Assembly (NCBI RefSeq): GCF_001039355.2
Contig: NW_019775655.1
Location: forward strand, 98,208 to 162,207
Length of the DNA: 64,000 nucleotides
Direction of reading: 5' to 3'
Source of the DNA: Lingula anatina
Lineage: Eukaryota > Brachiopoda > Lingulata > Lingulida > Lingulidae
A program made the position numbers and the translations under genes. The notes beneath the pieces are model-generated. The model ran no database searches. It was given only the letters and a program-made list of their open reading frames with translations, and was not told where the DNA came from. Below, one piece after another: positions 10,853-20,189 of the stretch (the stretch's first letter is position 1; each line of letters begins with the position of its first letter).

Positions 10853-11019
10853 CTACTTGTTAATTTCTTCATAAATCGTTAAATTATTTTTGATGTTCAT
10901 TGTTGCGTGGGACATGATTTTTCCACTAAAGCCATCCTGCGCTAGTACATAACCAGCTTTTCGTTCTGGTCTATATGCATTTTGTGTCTAAAATAAGCCA
11001 CCTGATACGGTATTGGGTT
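10853..11019 (-). pseudogene. Integrase-type transposase core exon, copy 2
   Basis: Homologous to 8862-9044 but 16 bases shorter because the segment between CTAGTACAT and AACCAGC is missing. This shifts the frame after the HIDQ region. The remaining sequence keeps the family motifs. Confidence 0.65.
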
Positions 11020-11245
11020 TAGATTTTTTGAGACCTGATATATGAATCACAAAACTAATGAGCACATCACGCTATTCATGTTATATGTTTATTGCAGTTT
11101 CAAGTCATTGCCAATGAATGATAACATTTTTTCTCTATAGTACATTATATGAATTGGAAATCTTTATTTTGCGTAACTGCTTTTATTGATATATATGTAT
11201 GTATGAATCACTCAAAATATTTTTAATCATGAGATGAACCTGTCG

Positions 11246-11362
11246 CTATTGGTGATTCGGGTTTTCTTCTCTTAAGACTTTCCCGACTAGCGTCTCCCCT
11301 GCTTTGATGCCCTTTGACTGAAGATAGCGGGTCATCATCTTATGCCCATATATAGTTCCTAC
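11246..11362 (-). pseudogene. Integrase-type transposase HTH-like exon, copy 2
   Basis: Homologous to 9271-9387, with the same acceptor and the same terminal stop. It is very close in sequence. Confidence 0.6.
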
Positions 11363-11788
11363 CTTTAAATAAAGCACATGTTCTTCGATATTATATCATT
11401 TACAAAACAGCATGTTTTAAATAAACTTAAAATATGAATTAACACTATATAAGAGACTGATTGGCCAAGATTGGCAGTGGCAATTTTTCAGATGCAATTT
11501 TTGAATCGACGTGGAATTCTCATGGGCTCAAAAAAAATGCAAGCACTAGTTATGTATCTCCGTTTCTGTTATGACTTAAAGGGAAACTTAATGTCAGCTC
11601 ATTACATCTTTATAAGCTTTATATGATAGAATTTGTCTGTACTTTTATAGCAGCAGCTCCATTTTCAGTCTACTTTTTCAGTTTGGGATGGGGTTTTATT
11701 GATATTGCAATATGTTGGGATATCTACCGCAGACCACAGACCATTTGGTTGGGCTAACAAAAAAGAAGGGTGCACACCCAAATATCGT

Positions 11789-12031
11789 TTACAGATAGCT
11801 ACATGTACTTATCTCTCCAATAGCTATTGCGACTTCATTTGCCATGACCTCAGTTGGTGTTACATAAGACCTCCGAATGTTGTACTTTGAACATATTGTC
11901 TTTATGCTCCTTACAGATGCGCCTCTCAAGACTCTCTATTGTGTCTTTAGAATGCTTGAACTTTCCTCATTTGTCTTGAAATTCTTAACTAAATCTCTAA
12001 TAATATTTAGAAAACTTTCAATGGCAGCCAT
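11789..12031 (-). pseudogene. Integrase-type transposase N-terminal exon, copy 2
   Basis: Homologous to 9838-10074. The stop codon of copy 1 reads Leu here, but a CAA-TAG change produces a different stop. An in-frame gain of six bases lies near the end. Confidence 0.6.
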
Positions 12032-12619
12032 TTTTCTGCCTATACTTCCATTTTTCCATTTCATCCCTAAAATGAAAATCAGAAAAATGAACTGACTTTG
12101 TTTTTATTTCAATTTGAATTGAAAATGGAAAAATGAGCTCGATTCTCTGATTTCTGCACAGATGGCGAAAAAAAGGTATTTTGTAATCTATTCCACCTTT
12201 TCATCATTGGAAAACACGATACCAGTCGATATTTATATTTTCTAACACATCAGGGATCTGTCAATCTTTTATTTTGCATTTTCTGGAAAAAATGAAAAAA
12301 CCAAGGGCAATTTTCGTTTTGCCATTTTTCATTTTAAATGGAAAAAACGAAAACTGAGTTTCGTTTTCCATTACATTTTGGCCATTTCTATAAAAAAACG
12401 GCCGTTTTTCCATTTTCTGACGAAATGGAAACCCCCCCCCCCATACACGGACCAGATAGCAATAGAAGTTAATCTTACAGTTAAAATTCAAAGAAGTATA
12501 TCCATAAATGGTTGCTTGTCCATTTAATTGTAATATACAATTAATATTTTCTCATTTTGTTTTAACATGTTTTTTGTTGGTATACATATAAAGAATGAAA
12601 ACAAATATTTCTGTAGTAT

Positions 12620-13030
12620 TTAACATATGTCTAGTTCCTTCCATGTTGCGATTTCTGATATCATTCTATATATACTAACAAATTTTTTGATTATTAAAAT
12701 AAGTAAATAAAGACCTTTTATATCATAGGCTTGCACAAGCCTGAATACAAAAATCTCAGGAGATCTCTTAATAACTACACCTAAATTATCTTTTACAGAG
12801 CAAATAATGCTCATCTCAACATTTTGTACATGTGGGCAATCCCAAAAAAATGTGAAAAATAGTTTCCCTAGCAGGATTGCAAAATTTACACTGTTCTGAT
12901 TCTTTTTTCCTTTTTAATTTTCATCAGATAAACATTGGTATTGAATATTCTATGATTTATTCTAAAAGAAAATGTATTCTGAATTAAGATTGTAAAGCAC
13001 AGTTACCATTGTAAAGTATGGATTTTCAAA
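12620..13030 (-). pseudogene. LINE ORF2 C-terminal tail, decayed
   Basis: On the minus strand, three frames together give the usual end of a non-LTR retrotransposon ORF2. A segment FNTNVYLMKIKKEK is followed by CKFCNPARETIFHIF, a C-x2-C...H zinc-knuckle-like motif. After a frameshift comes FWDCPHVQ, then a long hydrophobic and basic tail to 12620. This order is typical of LINE proteins downstream of the reverse transcriptase. Frameshifts and stops show it is dead, and no reverse transcriptase domain is next to it. Confidence 0.72.
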
Positions 13031-13124
13031 CAAAACTTTTGTTCACTTCAGATAAATTTTAAATTTGAACTAATCATCTATTATTTCCATAAACAACAGT
13101 TTCTTGCTCAACTTACTGTTCTCC

Positions 13125-14164
13125 CTATGGATCTTGCACGATGTGAAGATTTCTCTGCAGCAATAACACCTGTCTCCACTTTCTAAAATATCTTCTCCAG
13201 TTATCAGCTGGATAACTGGCCATGTTGAACAGAAAACTCATACTTCTTGCATGCTGTAAAGTTTATGTTGATATAAGGACACTTTTTAAAAAAAAATTCT
13301 TTTCACCTGATCAAAATGATTACTTTAATTTGCAATGCATGCTTGATTGTCAATAAGTTTTCCATTGCTAGTTCAATGAGACATTCACGCCTGAAATTTT
13401 CAGGCTCACTAGGGGGTTCTTGATCCTCTGGCGTATTTGTCATGGAATATAGTTTTTTTCTTACATGCCTGACCTGATCTTGCAAGGTTGTCTGAAAGAT
13501 TTTAACAGGGACATTTAATCTCACTGAATCAGTGAGTGCTTTACAGTGCAAGGGTATGCAATGCTTAGGTTTAATACAGATCAGTTACATTTCTCATATT
13601 TAATTTTTCAAGATAAATTATTTATTCAACATTTTTACTACTGCCAGGGAAATTATGTTTTGACATTGTGAGATATGCATATTATTGCGTGCCCTCTGAG
13701 TTCCCACCATTTCTATAAATACACTGCCATTCCTCCTTTCTTGGAAATAATAGGGGAGCACAATTTAAATCATTTTTCTATAATAATTATCATTACCTGT
13801 GACACTTCATTTTTGAGATTATGAATGTTTGCCAACTGCAGTGCTTGATGCAGGGATAATTTGTGATATAAGTCCACCTGAATTGTTCTGATACAATCCA
13901 AATGGTTTTCATTACACTCCTGAAGAAGCTGCTGGCAGGCCACTCGAAGATGGTTTCCTCCAAGTGAAACTATTTTGTAAGTTGGCAGTTTTGCCTCATC
14001 AAAGTCTTCATCGCCCAGCAAAAGACATGGCAAGATGACAGTGTGATTTACTGGAGATGTCTTTAATCCCTTCTTAATTTCTTTCACCCAAGTAGGATCA
14101 ATTTTTCTGCACATAAAGTTTTCTGGTGGAGCTGTTATGGTCAAGATGCTTATTTCATACCTTC
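13125..14164 (-). CDS. ParB/sulfiredoxin-like domain protein (three exons)
   Basis: Three exons join with consistent phases: 14164-13797, 13491-13324 and 13253-13125. Exon 1 follows a TTTACAG acceptor. It encodes ILTITAPPENFMCRKI, then VSLGGNHLRVACQQLL and LHQALQLANIHN. The G-G-N-H-x-R-x-A pattern is the signature of the ParB/Srx-like fold (compare DGxHRxxA), and the QAL-LA-HN helix is usual after it. Exon 2 starts at ACA ACC after CTTTCAG and reads TTLQDQVRHVRKKLYSM. Exon 3 gives HARSMSFLFNMASYPADNW and ends at TAG. The upstream start is not resolved. Such stand-alone genes occur in invertebrate genomes with unknown roles. Nuclease or NTP-binding activity is only an inference from the fold. 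Confidence 0.68.
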
Positions 14165-14245
14165 CTGTAAATGAAAACAAGAGGACAAAATTAGAGACAA
14201 TACTACCAAACTGTAGTACACTGAGTATCTAAGATCAATCATCTG

Positions 14246-14303
14246 AGGAGCCCTGTGATACAGTGGTTAGGGCACGTGTCTTCTCTCTTCAGGTTCAATT
14301 TTT
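14246..14303 (+). ncRNA. tRNA-like relic, possible SINE head
   Basis: A-box-like ATACAGTGGTTAGGGCACG is followed at tRNA spacing by B-box-like GGTTCAATTTTT. The stems do not pair well enough for a functional tRNA. It is probably a tRNA-derived SINE fragment. Confidence 0.3.
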
Positions 14304-14495
14304 ATTGTGTGTCTTCAAGTAATGCAGGCTTGTTGATAAATCATTCTTCAAACTTTGACATTGATTTGCAGAAATGGAGCCTTTGGTCTGCCAGAAATCA
14401 CACAACTCTCTGAGAACCTTAAAGCCTTCTAAAAAGTCTGTCTGGCAGATCTTTGGTGTTTTGTCCAAACCATATTCAAACAGGTGTTCCACTGC
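14295..14495 (-). CDS. Unidentified exon-like open frame
   Basis: After the acceptor TTTTCATTCAG the frame runs 66 codons to TGA, with sequence such as FEYGLDKTPKICQTDF and SLKNDLSTSLHYLKTH. The amino-acid composition looks coding. A phase-1 donor very near its start (TATG-GTTTGG) could instead splice a short exon into the ParB-like gene immediately downstream. I do not recognise a domain. It may be the 3' end of another gene or an alternative 5' part of the ParB-like gene. Confidence 0.35.
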   Translation of the reverse strand, partial: AVEHLFEYGLDKTPKICQTDFLEGFKVLRELCDFWQTKGSISANQCQSLKNDLSTSLHYLKTHNKN

Positions 14496-14524
14496 CTGAA
14501 TGAAAATTAATAATAATAACAAAA

Positions 14525-15756
14525 TGATTATTTATATACTAAGTGTAAAAGGAAAAACCCCACACATTATTTTAATGTATATATACATATAATATTATGT
14601 GTATACAAAGTTAATTTTGTTGTTCAATACATTACAGATTACTGTCCGTGCTGTCATAGATATAGACTTCTGTCCATAGCTCATTACATGTATTAATAAA
14701 TTCACATTTTATATTTTTCCTCAGTGCATATACATGGTCTGGTCATATTAAATATTGCCAAGATCCTTGCTGGGGAGCTAAGTAATAAAATTATTTTTTA
14801 TTGCCCTATAAATGTTTCACTTGGGGACTCTTCAAAGGTGTACAGGTTTAGACCTTATATTACAATGTGTGCTTCCTAGGTAACATAACTCACATGTATA
14901 CACCATAGTCCACAAGTGTAGCCATCTAGTTGTTTTTCATGGTCGATGGTGACAATCTGGCACCCGATTTCTTTTCTTCTGGAAAAGTTGCTGAAATTAC
15001 ATTACAAGAAAAATTATACCTCTCAACTTAATCATAATATTGAATTGTCTGCACTTTGCACATAAAATTAACATAATTGTTATAAACCTATTATTAATAC
15101 GATACAATATGATATATTATCATTTTTTTACATGACAGTTTTAATATTCAACTACCTCCAGTTTCTTGTGATAATATCCTTTTCTTGGCCAGTCTTTCCA
15201 AGGGAATTGACATACATGAATTTACCCTCCTTTCTGTCATAATACTATAGACACATGTGAAAAAATAAGCCCAAGTCATTACAATATGTCTTCAAAATTT
15301 ATATAGATTTGTAATTGCCTAATGTCAAGCATATCTTATAGCAGAATTACAATTATTGCAGAGATAAACTGCCTACATAAGTAAAAACAACCCAAATCCA
15401 AAATTTAAATCTAAGAGAGTCCCATATAAGGGTTGAACACTTACATGTACCAAGGCAGAGTAGTGTCCTCATCTAATGCGAACTCCCACTATGATGTCAT
15501 ATTCTCAGAGGTCTTTTTTTATCACAAACAAAGAAAAATTAAAAATAGAAGCAAGCGAAATTTAATTCAAATTAATCTATTTATTGCAATTTGGGATAGG
15601 AAACAATTACTAACTGAATGCCACCAAACTTACATGTATATCTCTATGAAAATTAAAAGAAAAGTATTGAGAGTTATGATGGTCTTTTTAACATAAATAG
15701 GGAAGGTAACCTTTTTTTAAATCTATAACATATATATATATTAATGCATTTTTAAA
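14525..15756. other. AT-rich non-coding stretch
   Basis: No gene or distinct repeat is seen. Long AT-rich sequence with scattered short frames. Confidence 0.45.
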
Positions 15757-15762
15757 AGTGCC

Positions 15763-15912
15763 AGTTTTACTCTTGAACTTGAATAGGAAGTCACATATTG
15801 GCAATCTAAATGTGACCCTGAAATTGACTTTTGACCTACTTTTCACCATGAACTGAACTTTGCAAATTTTTAGGCCCTTATATCTCCAAAACTGGCAGAG
15901 ATATGCCCAGGC
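15763..15912. repeat. Single unit of the 145-bp minisatellite seen at 38093-38815
   Basis: The words CTTGAACTTGAATAGGAAGTC, TTGACCTACTTTTCACCATG and TATCTCCAAAACTGGCAGAG occur in the same order and spacing as in the tandem array 22 kb away. A minus-strand open frame across it is only a by-product. Confidence 0.85.
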
Positions 15913-15917
15913 TCGTT

Positions 15918-16075
15918 TAAAAAACATTTTTAAAAATGTTTTCTTGAAACATTTCAAGAACGTTTTAAAAGGGTTTAGTGAAAATGTTTTCTTGAAATGT
16001 GTTAAGAACGTTTTTAAAAGGTTTTTTGAAAACATTTTTCCGAAACATTGTAAAAACATTTTAAAAATAATATTC
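15918..16075. repeat. Low-complexity array of AAACGTTTTT/GAAAACATTTTT words
   Basis: Near-palindromic words built from AAAAACATTTTT, AAGAACGTTTTAAAA and TGAAAATGTTTTCTTG alternate for about 160 bp directly after the minisatellite unit. The Phe/Lys/Asn-rich open frames over this region on both strands come from the repeat. Confidence 0.75.
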
Positions 16076-16079
16076 AGTA

Positions 16080-16840
16080 TTTTCATCATATATTATTTGA
16101 GGTTAGATTTATAACACAGATTCCAAGAGACCGTAAAATCACCTTTAAGACATAATGAAAAAAAATTGTATTTTTGTCAAAAGAAATATTTATGTACAAT
16201 GGCTAAAATTGAAAGTTTTTTCTTTAAAGCATATTCGGCTACCTATTCAAAGTGAATATGGCTAACTAACCTTTAAGTTAGAAAAATAAGTCATGTTTCC
16301 ATCATATACAATTCTGGACATTACATGTGGTTTGACATGGAAAACCTGTAAAAAATAATTTAAATGATGATGTTTTAACCTCATATGACCAAAAAATTAC
16401 CTCTCCTTAAGGATCTTGGAAACATCTTGACAGCTTTAAGATTCTTAATATGTATTATTTTATTGTGCGTGATGCTATGATAATGACGTGAGCATGCCAT
16501 CATGAACTAGAGTATGTATTTGTAAGACTGATATTTATATATAGTACTGTGTATTTTACAATTTTAATTGAAGCTATAAGGGCCAGTTAGGGTACACAAT
16601 GTAACATTTAGAGATTAAGTGCCAGTTTTCCTAAGCACCAGACAAGTGCGGTAAGGTGAAGGTTCACAGAATTTGACCTTATTGGGCCGAAATACTTGCC
16701 TGGGGACCCTTTTAACTTTTGCCATATGACATCTCCCAATACCGTATTTTTGGGGATTTATGCCTAATTTTAGGTTTTCTCAGCTTTCGGAGCAGATTTT
16801 CAGTAAGCAGGCACGCTACTCTTGCATATGCTTATTATTA
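16080..16840. other. Non-coding stretch
   Basis: Nothing recognisable until the C-terminal exon of the DWAMKF-like family gene begins on the minus strand. Confidence 0.45.
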
Positions 16841-16844
16841 CCTT

Positions 16845-17369
16845 ACTAAGTTATATATTTACAAGGTATTGTCTTGCCAATCATTGTTCTTCCCCCAGAG
16901 ATATTCAAACACAAAACTAAAAGTCTTGAAGAATAGTTGGCGACCTGCTGGGTTGTGAGCCAGTCGTCCCTTGAAAACGGCTTCTTGCCAGTGACAGTAT
17001 CTATAGATACTTTTAATTTCTTTGTATTGCTACATATGCTGGTTGTTCTTTTCTCCCAGTTTCAAGACCCCTGTTGAATTCTGCCAGTAGAAATTGCTGA
17101 ACTCCCTGTGTATATCTTCTCACACTTCTTGGAACCTTAAGGGCCCAGCCAGCTGGGAGGTCCCTTCTGTCCCTTTGCTTTTAAGTGCTTGGGGCTAGCA
17201 CACTTTCAGCAGTGCTGCTCGTTTTCACTTCGCCCAATCTTTGGGCCCACTTGGACCTTACAAGGTCATAGCCAACCTGTTCAAAAAGATGCTGACCTGC
17301 AGCAGTATGGGATGTAAGTTCTTCCTCAGTTAGGTAAGACTTCATGCTATGCAGCCTGCTTCCAGACAC
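16845..17369 (-). pseudogene. DWAMKF-like family gene: C-terminal part
   Basis: Minus-strand translation gives, across frameshifts, VGYDLVRSKWAQRLGEVK, then GWALKVPRSVRRYTQGVQQF with a following FNRGLETGRK. The last part is TGKKPFSRDDWLTTQQVANY followed by SSRL and a stop near 16845. From memory, the GWALK...F...GE.tG.K and KPF-WLTTQQ-Y-SRL patterns form the C-terminal end of a large family in mollusc and cnidarian genomes whose middle part carries SDNAGCYH. At least two frame changes and one stop break it. It follows the 17342-17621 exon in the correct order. Confidence 0.62.
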
Positions 17370-17621
17370 CTGAATCTGGGGGCAGCTTTTCCAGCTTGTG
17401 CCTCGCTGAAATCATAGCACCTTATCTGTAACCCCAAATGGGACGATAGTTCAGGAATAGCCAGCAGCAGTTGAGCACTATGGTAACACCCAGCGTTATC
17501 AGATCTCAGGAACACCTCTCTGACAGCAGGAACTCTCTTCTGTAATTCACGGAGGGATGATTCCAAAATTGAAATGACAATAAACCAATTTTTTACACAG
17601 TTGTCCAATATGTGAGTGTAT
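17342..17621 (-). pseudogene. DWAMKF-like family gene: SDNAGCYH exon
   Basis: After the acceptor CCTTTTCAG the exon opens in phase 2 with YTHILDNCVKNWF. It continues through REVFLRSDNAGCYHSAQLLL and ends with CYDFSEAQAGKAA before the frame is lost. The arrangement of an Asp in a D-N-A-G-C-Y-H loop and an acidic helix S-E-A-Q-A-G-K suggests an RNase H-like or DDE-type catalytic core. That function is inference, since I know of no experimentally described member. The exon itself has no stop over about 90 codons. Confidence 0.68.
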
Positions 17622-17857
17622 CTGAAAAGGTAATTATGTATGTGTGTATATATACACAGAAAAAAAAAGATTCAAATGACATTTTTCCTTGTGCAAAATG
17701 GAGGGTGAAGCAAATACCTCTCCAAAAAGAAATCAATCCAAGTTGATCCTGCTTAGTAGAAACTAATAGAATGTTATAAATATTCAAATAAGTTCAAATA
17801 GTAAGTTTATGAATTTATAAATCTAATATTTATAAATGAGACCTCAATGTTTCTTAC

Positions 17858-17951
17858 ATCATGATTTTCACCATCACCAATCATCACTGCTGCTGTGACA
17901 TGCCATGAAATCCCTTTTTTGGCAAACCAGTCTTGTTGGACCTCTCTATAC
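17858..17951 (-). pseudogene. DWAMKF-like family gene: exon half left of the Harbinger insertion
   Basis: Reads KYREVQQDWFAKKGISWHV up to the donor GAT-GTAAGA. Its first half lies at 23387-23569, on the far side of the Harbinger element. Removing the element and one TTA copy joins the two halves within a single exon. The same exon is uninterrupted at 42940-43225. Confidence 0.72.
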
Positions 17952-17954
17952 TTA

Positions 17955-18130
17955 GGGACTGTGCACATGGAAAATCTATTTTCTAAAAATTTATTTTCTA
18001 TTTGCGGTATCTGTGCCCTGAATACCCCGCGGCGTAATTACTGGCAGCGCGAGCCAGTTACTTCCAAAGCTGTAATTAATTCTGGGCTGTGCTCAGAGGA
18101 GATTCTGATACCTTGACACATGCGCAGTAG
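17955..18130 (+). repeat. Left terminal inverted repeat of the Harbinger element
   Basis: Matches the reverse complement of about 23194-23383, including the blocks TAATTACTGGCAGCG, GCCAGTTACTTCCAAAGC and GATTCTGATACCTTGACAC. It also gives the arms of the short palindromic element at 39693-39962. Confidence 0.85.
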
Positions 18131-18192
18131 TGTCTCTAAGCTGTGGAGTTCATCAGTTTAGTTGTGACGACTCGAGCATACAGACGCGTAAT

Positions 18193-18758
18193 ATGGCTAG
18201 TGGTAGTGCAAAACAAGTTGGAGGAAGGTCAAAGGGGGTGGAAAATTGGACAGATGCTGAGACTATCGCGCTCATCAACATCTGGGGGGAGGAAGATATG
18301 CAAGCACATTTTGCGAGTGTGCGTTTTACTAATGTTCAGGTTTACAGGAAGATTGCAGAGCGGCTGAGAAAGGATTCGGGTGTTGATCGTTCAGGCCATG
18401 CAGGCTTGCCAGAACAGAATCAGAAAGTTGAAGGAGAACTATAAAAAAGTAAAAGACAACAACAAGTGAGTTTCTTTTGAATTTTGCAATTATCAGTTAC
18501 GTTGTCAGATTTCTGACTTCATTCACCTTCTTATTTTTCATGTGGTATCTTGTGATTCATCTCTCAGGTGCTGTTACTGTTGATTACCAATATCCATGTG
18601 TTCATTACATCTTCAAGTGTTTCTTTCTTAATATTTTTTCAGTGGTAGTGGTAAGGGGCACAAAACGTGCAAGCATTTCGAGGAGCTGGATAAGATACTT
18701 GGAAATCGCCCTCTGCAAATGCCCCGCAACTTGCTAGATACAAGCACCCAAGCCACAG
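18193..18758 (+). pseudogene. Harbinger Myb/SANT-like DNA-binding protein, two exons, frameshifted
   Basis: Exon 1 (18193-18465) starts ATG GCT AGT and encodes NWTDAETIALINIWGEEDMQ, then YRKIAERLRKDSG, a Myb/SANT-like trihelix opening with a conserved W. A one-base shift near 18388 moves the frame to MQACQNRIRKLKENYKKV, which runs to the donor AACAA-GTGAGT. Exon 2 (18643-18758), after TTTTTTCAG, gives GSGKGHKTCKHFEELDKILG and ends at ACAG-GTAAGC. The continuation K...C-x-F-E-E-L-D is the family pattern. In known Harbinger elements this partner imports the transposase into the nucleus and binds the ends. This copy cannot make the full protein. Confidence 0.78.
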
Positions 18759-19600
18759 GTAAGCCATTAAAAAGTGACAAGCCAGGTGATTGGGAAGATC
18801 TGAGGTGTCACTGTTGTAATGTCCTTTGTTTGTAGGCCCAACTACCTGGCATCCACAAACAAACAATTAAGCATAATTACCTTTTCGTTCCAGTAGCTTG
18901 CTCTTGGCATTCTGCAAACATGCCACTTTTAGAAAGTGATACAATCTGTCGTCTTGATAATACTGCTCCTTTTGATGTTTATTGCAACAAAAAAAAAAAG
19001 CCATTTTTCACTTTGCCTTGACACAGTTAATTATTAAAGCTCATTCCTATATGGTAACGGTTGTGTTTGGAAAAGTTGTTTTTCTTATAGAGGGCAGTTA
19101 AATAAGGTCATTTGTTTACATTTTATTTCCACTCTGGCCTGCTTTTTACATATTACTTTAGTACAGCTATTTTAATAAGAGAATACTGATTGAAATAACT
19201 ATATGTAACAGGTATAGTTTTGAGCTTGCAATGGCTGCATCTTGAACCTAAGGTGTAATCCAGCAAATTGTAAATGTCCTATAAATTACCGCATTTTAAC
19301 CCTTATAATGGGTGGAGAGTAGGCTGTGGTTGATAGCAAATTAATCCAAAATTGAGAATATACCCATGGTAAACAAAATACCGTAATACCTCATTGTTAC
19401 TTTCAAGTGCACGTTTCAACAAAAGACTCGGTACTTAAATGCACACATTATCTGCATATCCAACAGTCTTAAAAATACAAGAGAAGAGACAATGAAAGCA
19501 ATGAATAAATTTATTATTTTCTGTAACCAATTTTTGTTTTTAGGTCAGGTAATTCAAACTATTCAAAAACGGAACTTCTATCACAAAATGGAGAAAGAAA
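18759..19600. other. Interior of the Harbinger element, non-coding
   Basis: Lies between the Myb-like gene and the 3' end of the transposase gene. The last Myb-like exon is not located with certainty. Confidence 0.5.
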
Positions 19601-19602
19601 GT

Positions 19603-20186
19603 CTATCTATTGAAAAACCCCATTAACGATTCCCTTATATCTTTTCCTCGAAACCGTGCCCTCTCCTCTCTAGGTGGTGGATGATACCCTCTATGTTCAT
19701 GGTCCTGCTCTACTTGCAAAATAAACTCAAAATTCATTTCATGTTTGTGAACTAAAGAAATATTATGTAAAGCAAAACATGCCATTAAAAGATGCAAAAC
19801 AAATTCAGTGTCAAAATCAATATGATATTGGAGAATGCTCCATTTCTTTTTCGTCCTCCCAAAACAACATTCGATGGGCATCCTTGCCCGAGAACGTCTA
19901 TAATTATAATTAGTATGCAACCTATTTAAGTGTCCATTATCTGGGAAGGGCCTCATTAGGTAGGGCTTCAGCGGGTAGGCAGAAACTCCCAAAATAAACA
20001 ATGGGACATCTATTCCTTCAATTTTTCTTACATGTTGATCATCCATTGGGAGCAGCCTCCCCTCTTCTGCCTTCCTGTAGACATTCGAATTTGCCCAAAC
20101 CCTGGCATCATGGACACTGCCAGGCCACCCCACAACGACATCCAACACTGGTCTCATGGTCACACACAACCTAAAAATGGAAAAAA
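19603..20186 (-). pseudogene. HARBI1-like: HARBI1-like transposase, C-terminal catalytic exon
   Basis: After the acceptor TTTTTAG the exon reads VVCDHE in one frame and, after a one-base loss, DVVVGWPGSVHDARVW in the next. It continues to a stop at 19603. The third catalytic region is present: ARMPIECCFGRTKKKW carries the Glu, and ACFALHN is the usual end of the DDE domain. The position that should be Asp in the L-G-D-S-A-Y-P block reads ILGVSAYPLKPYL here, so one DDE residue is Val. Together with the frameshift this makes the copy inactive. Confidence 0.85.
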
Positions 20187-20189
20187 TAT

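Larger units (their letters stand above)
10589..12434 (-). mobile_element. Decayed integrase-type transposon, copy 2
   Basis: A near-complete direct repeat of 8594-10484. Differences include substitutions, a 6-bp gain in exon 1 and a 16-bp loss in the core exon. The right side ends in a run of C at about 12432-12442. Confidence 0.65.

Noticed and set aside
14246-14303. Functional tRNA gene
   Set aside because: A- and B-box-like words are present, but acceptor and anticodon stems do not pair, so I kept it only as a possible SINE relic.
15688-16114. Overlapping Phe/Lys/Asn-rich open frames on both strands
   Set aside because: They coincide with a minisatellite unit and a near-palindromic low-complexity array; coding character on both strands at once is a repeat artefact.
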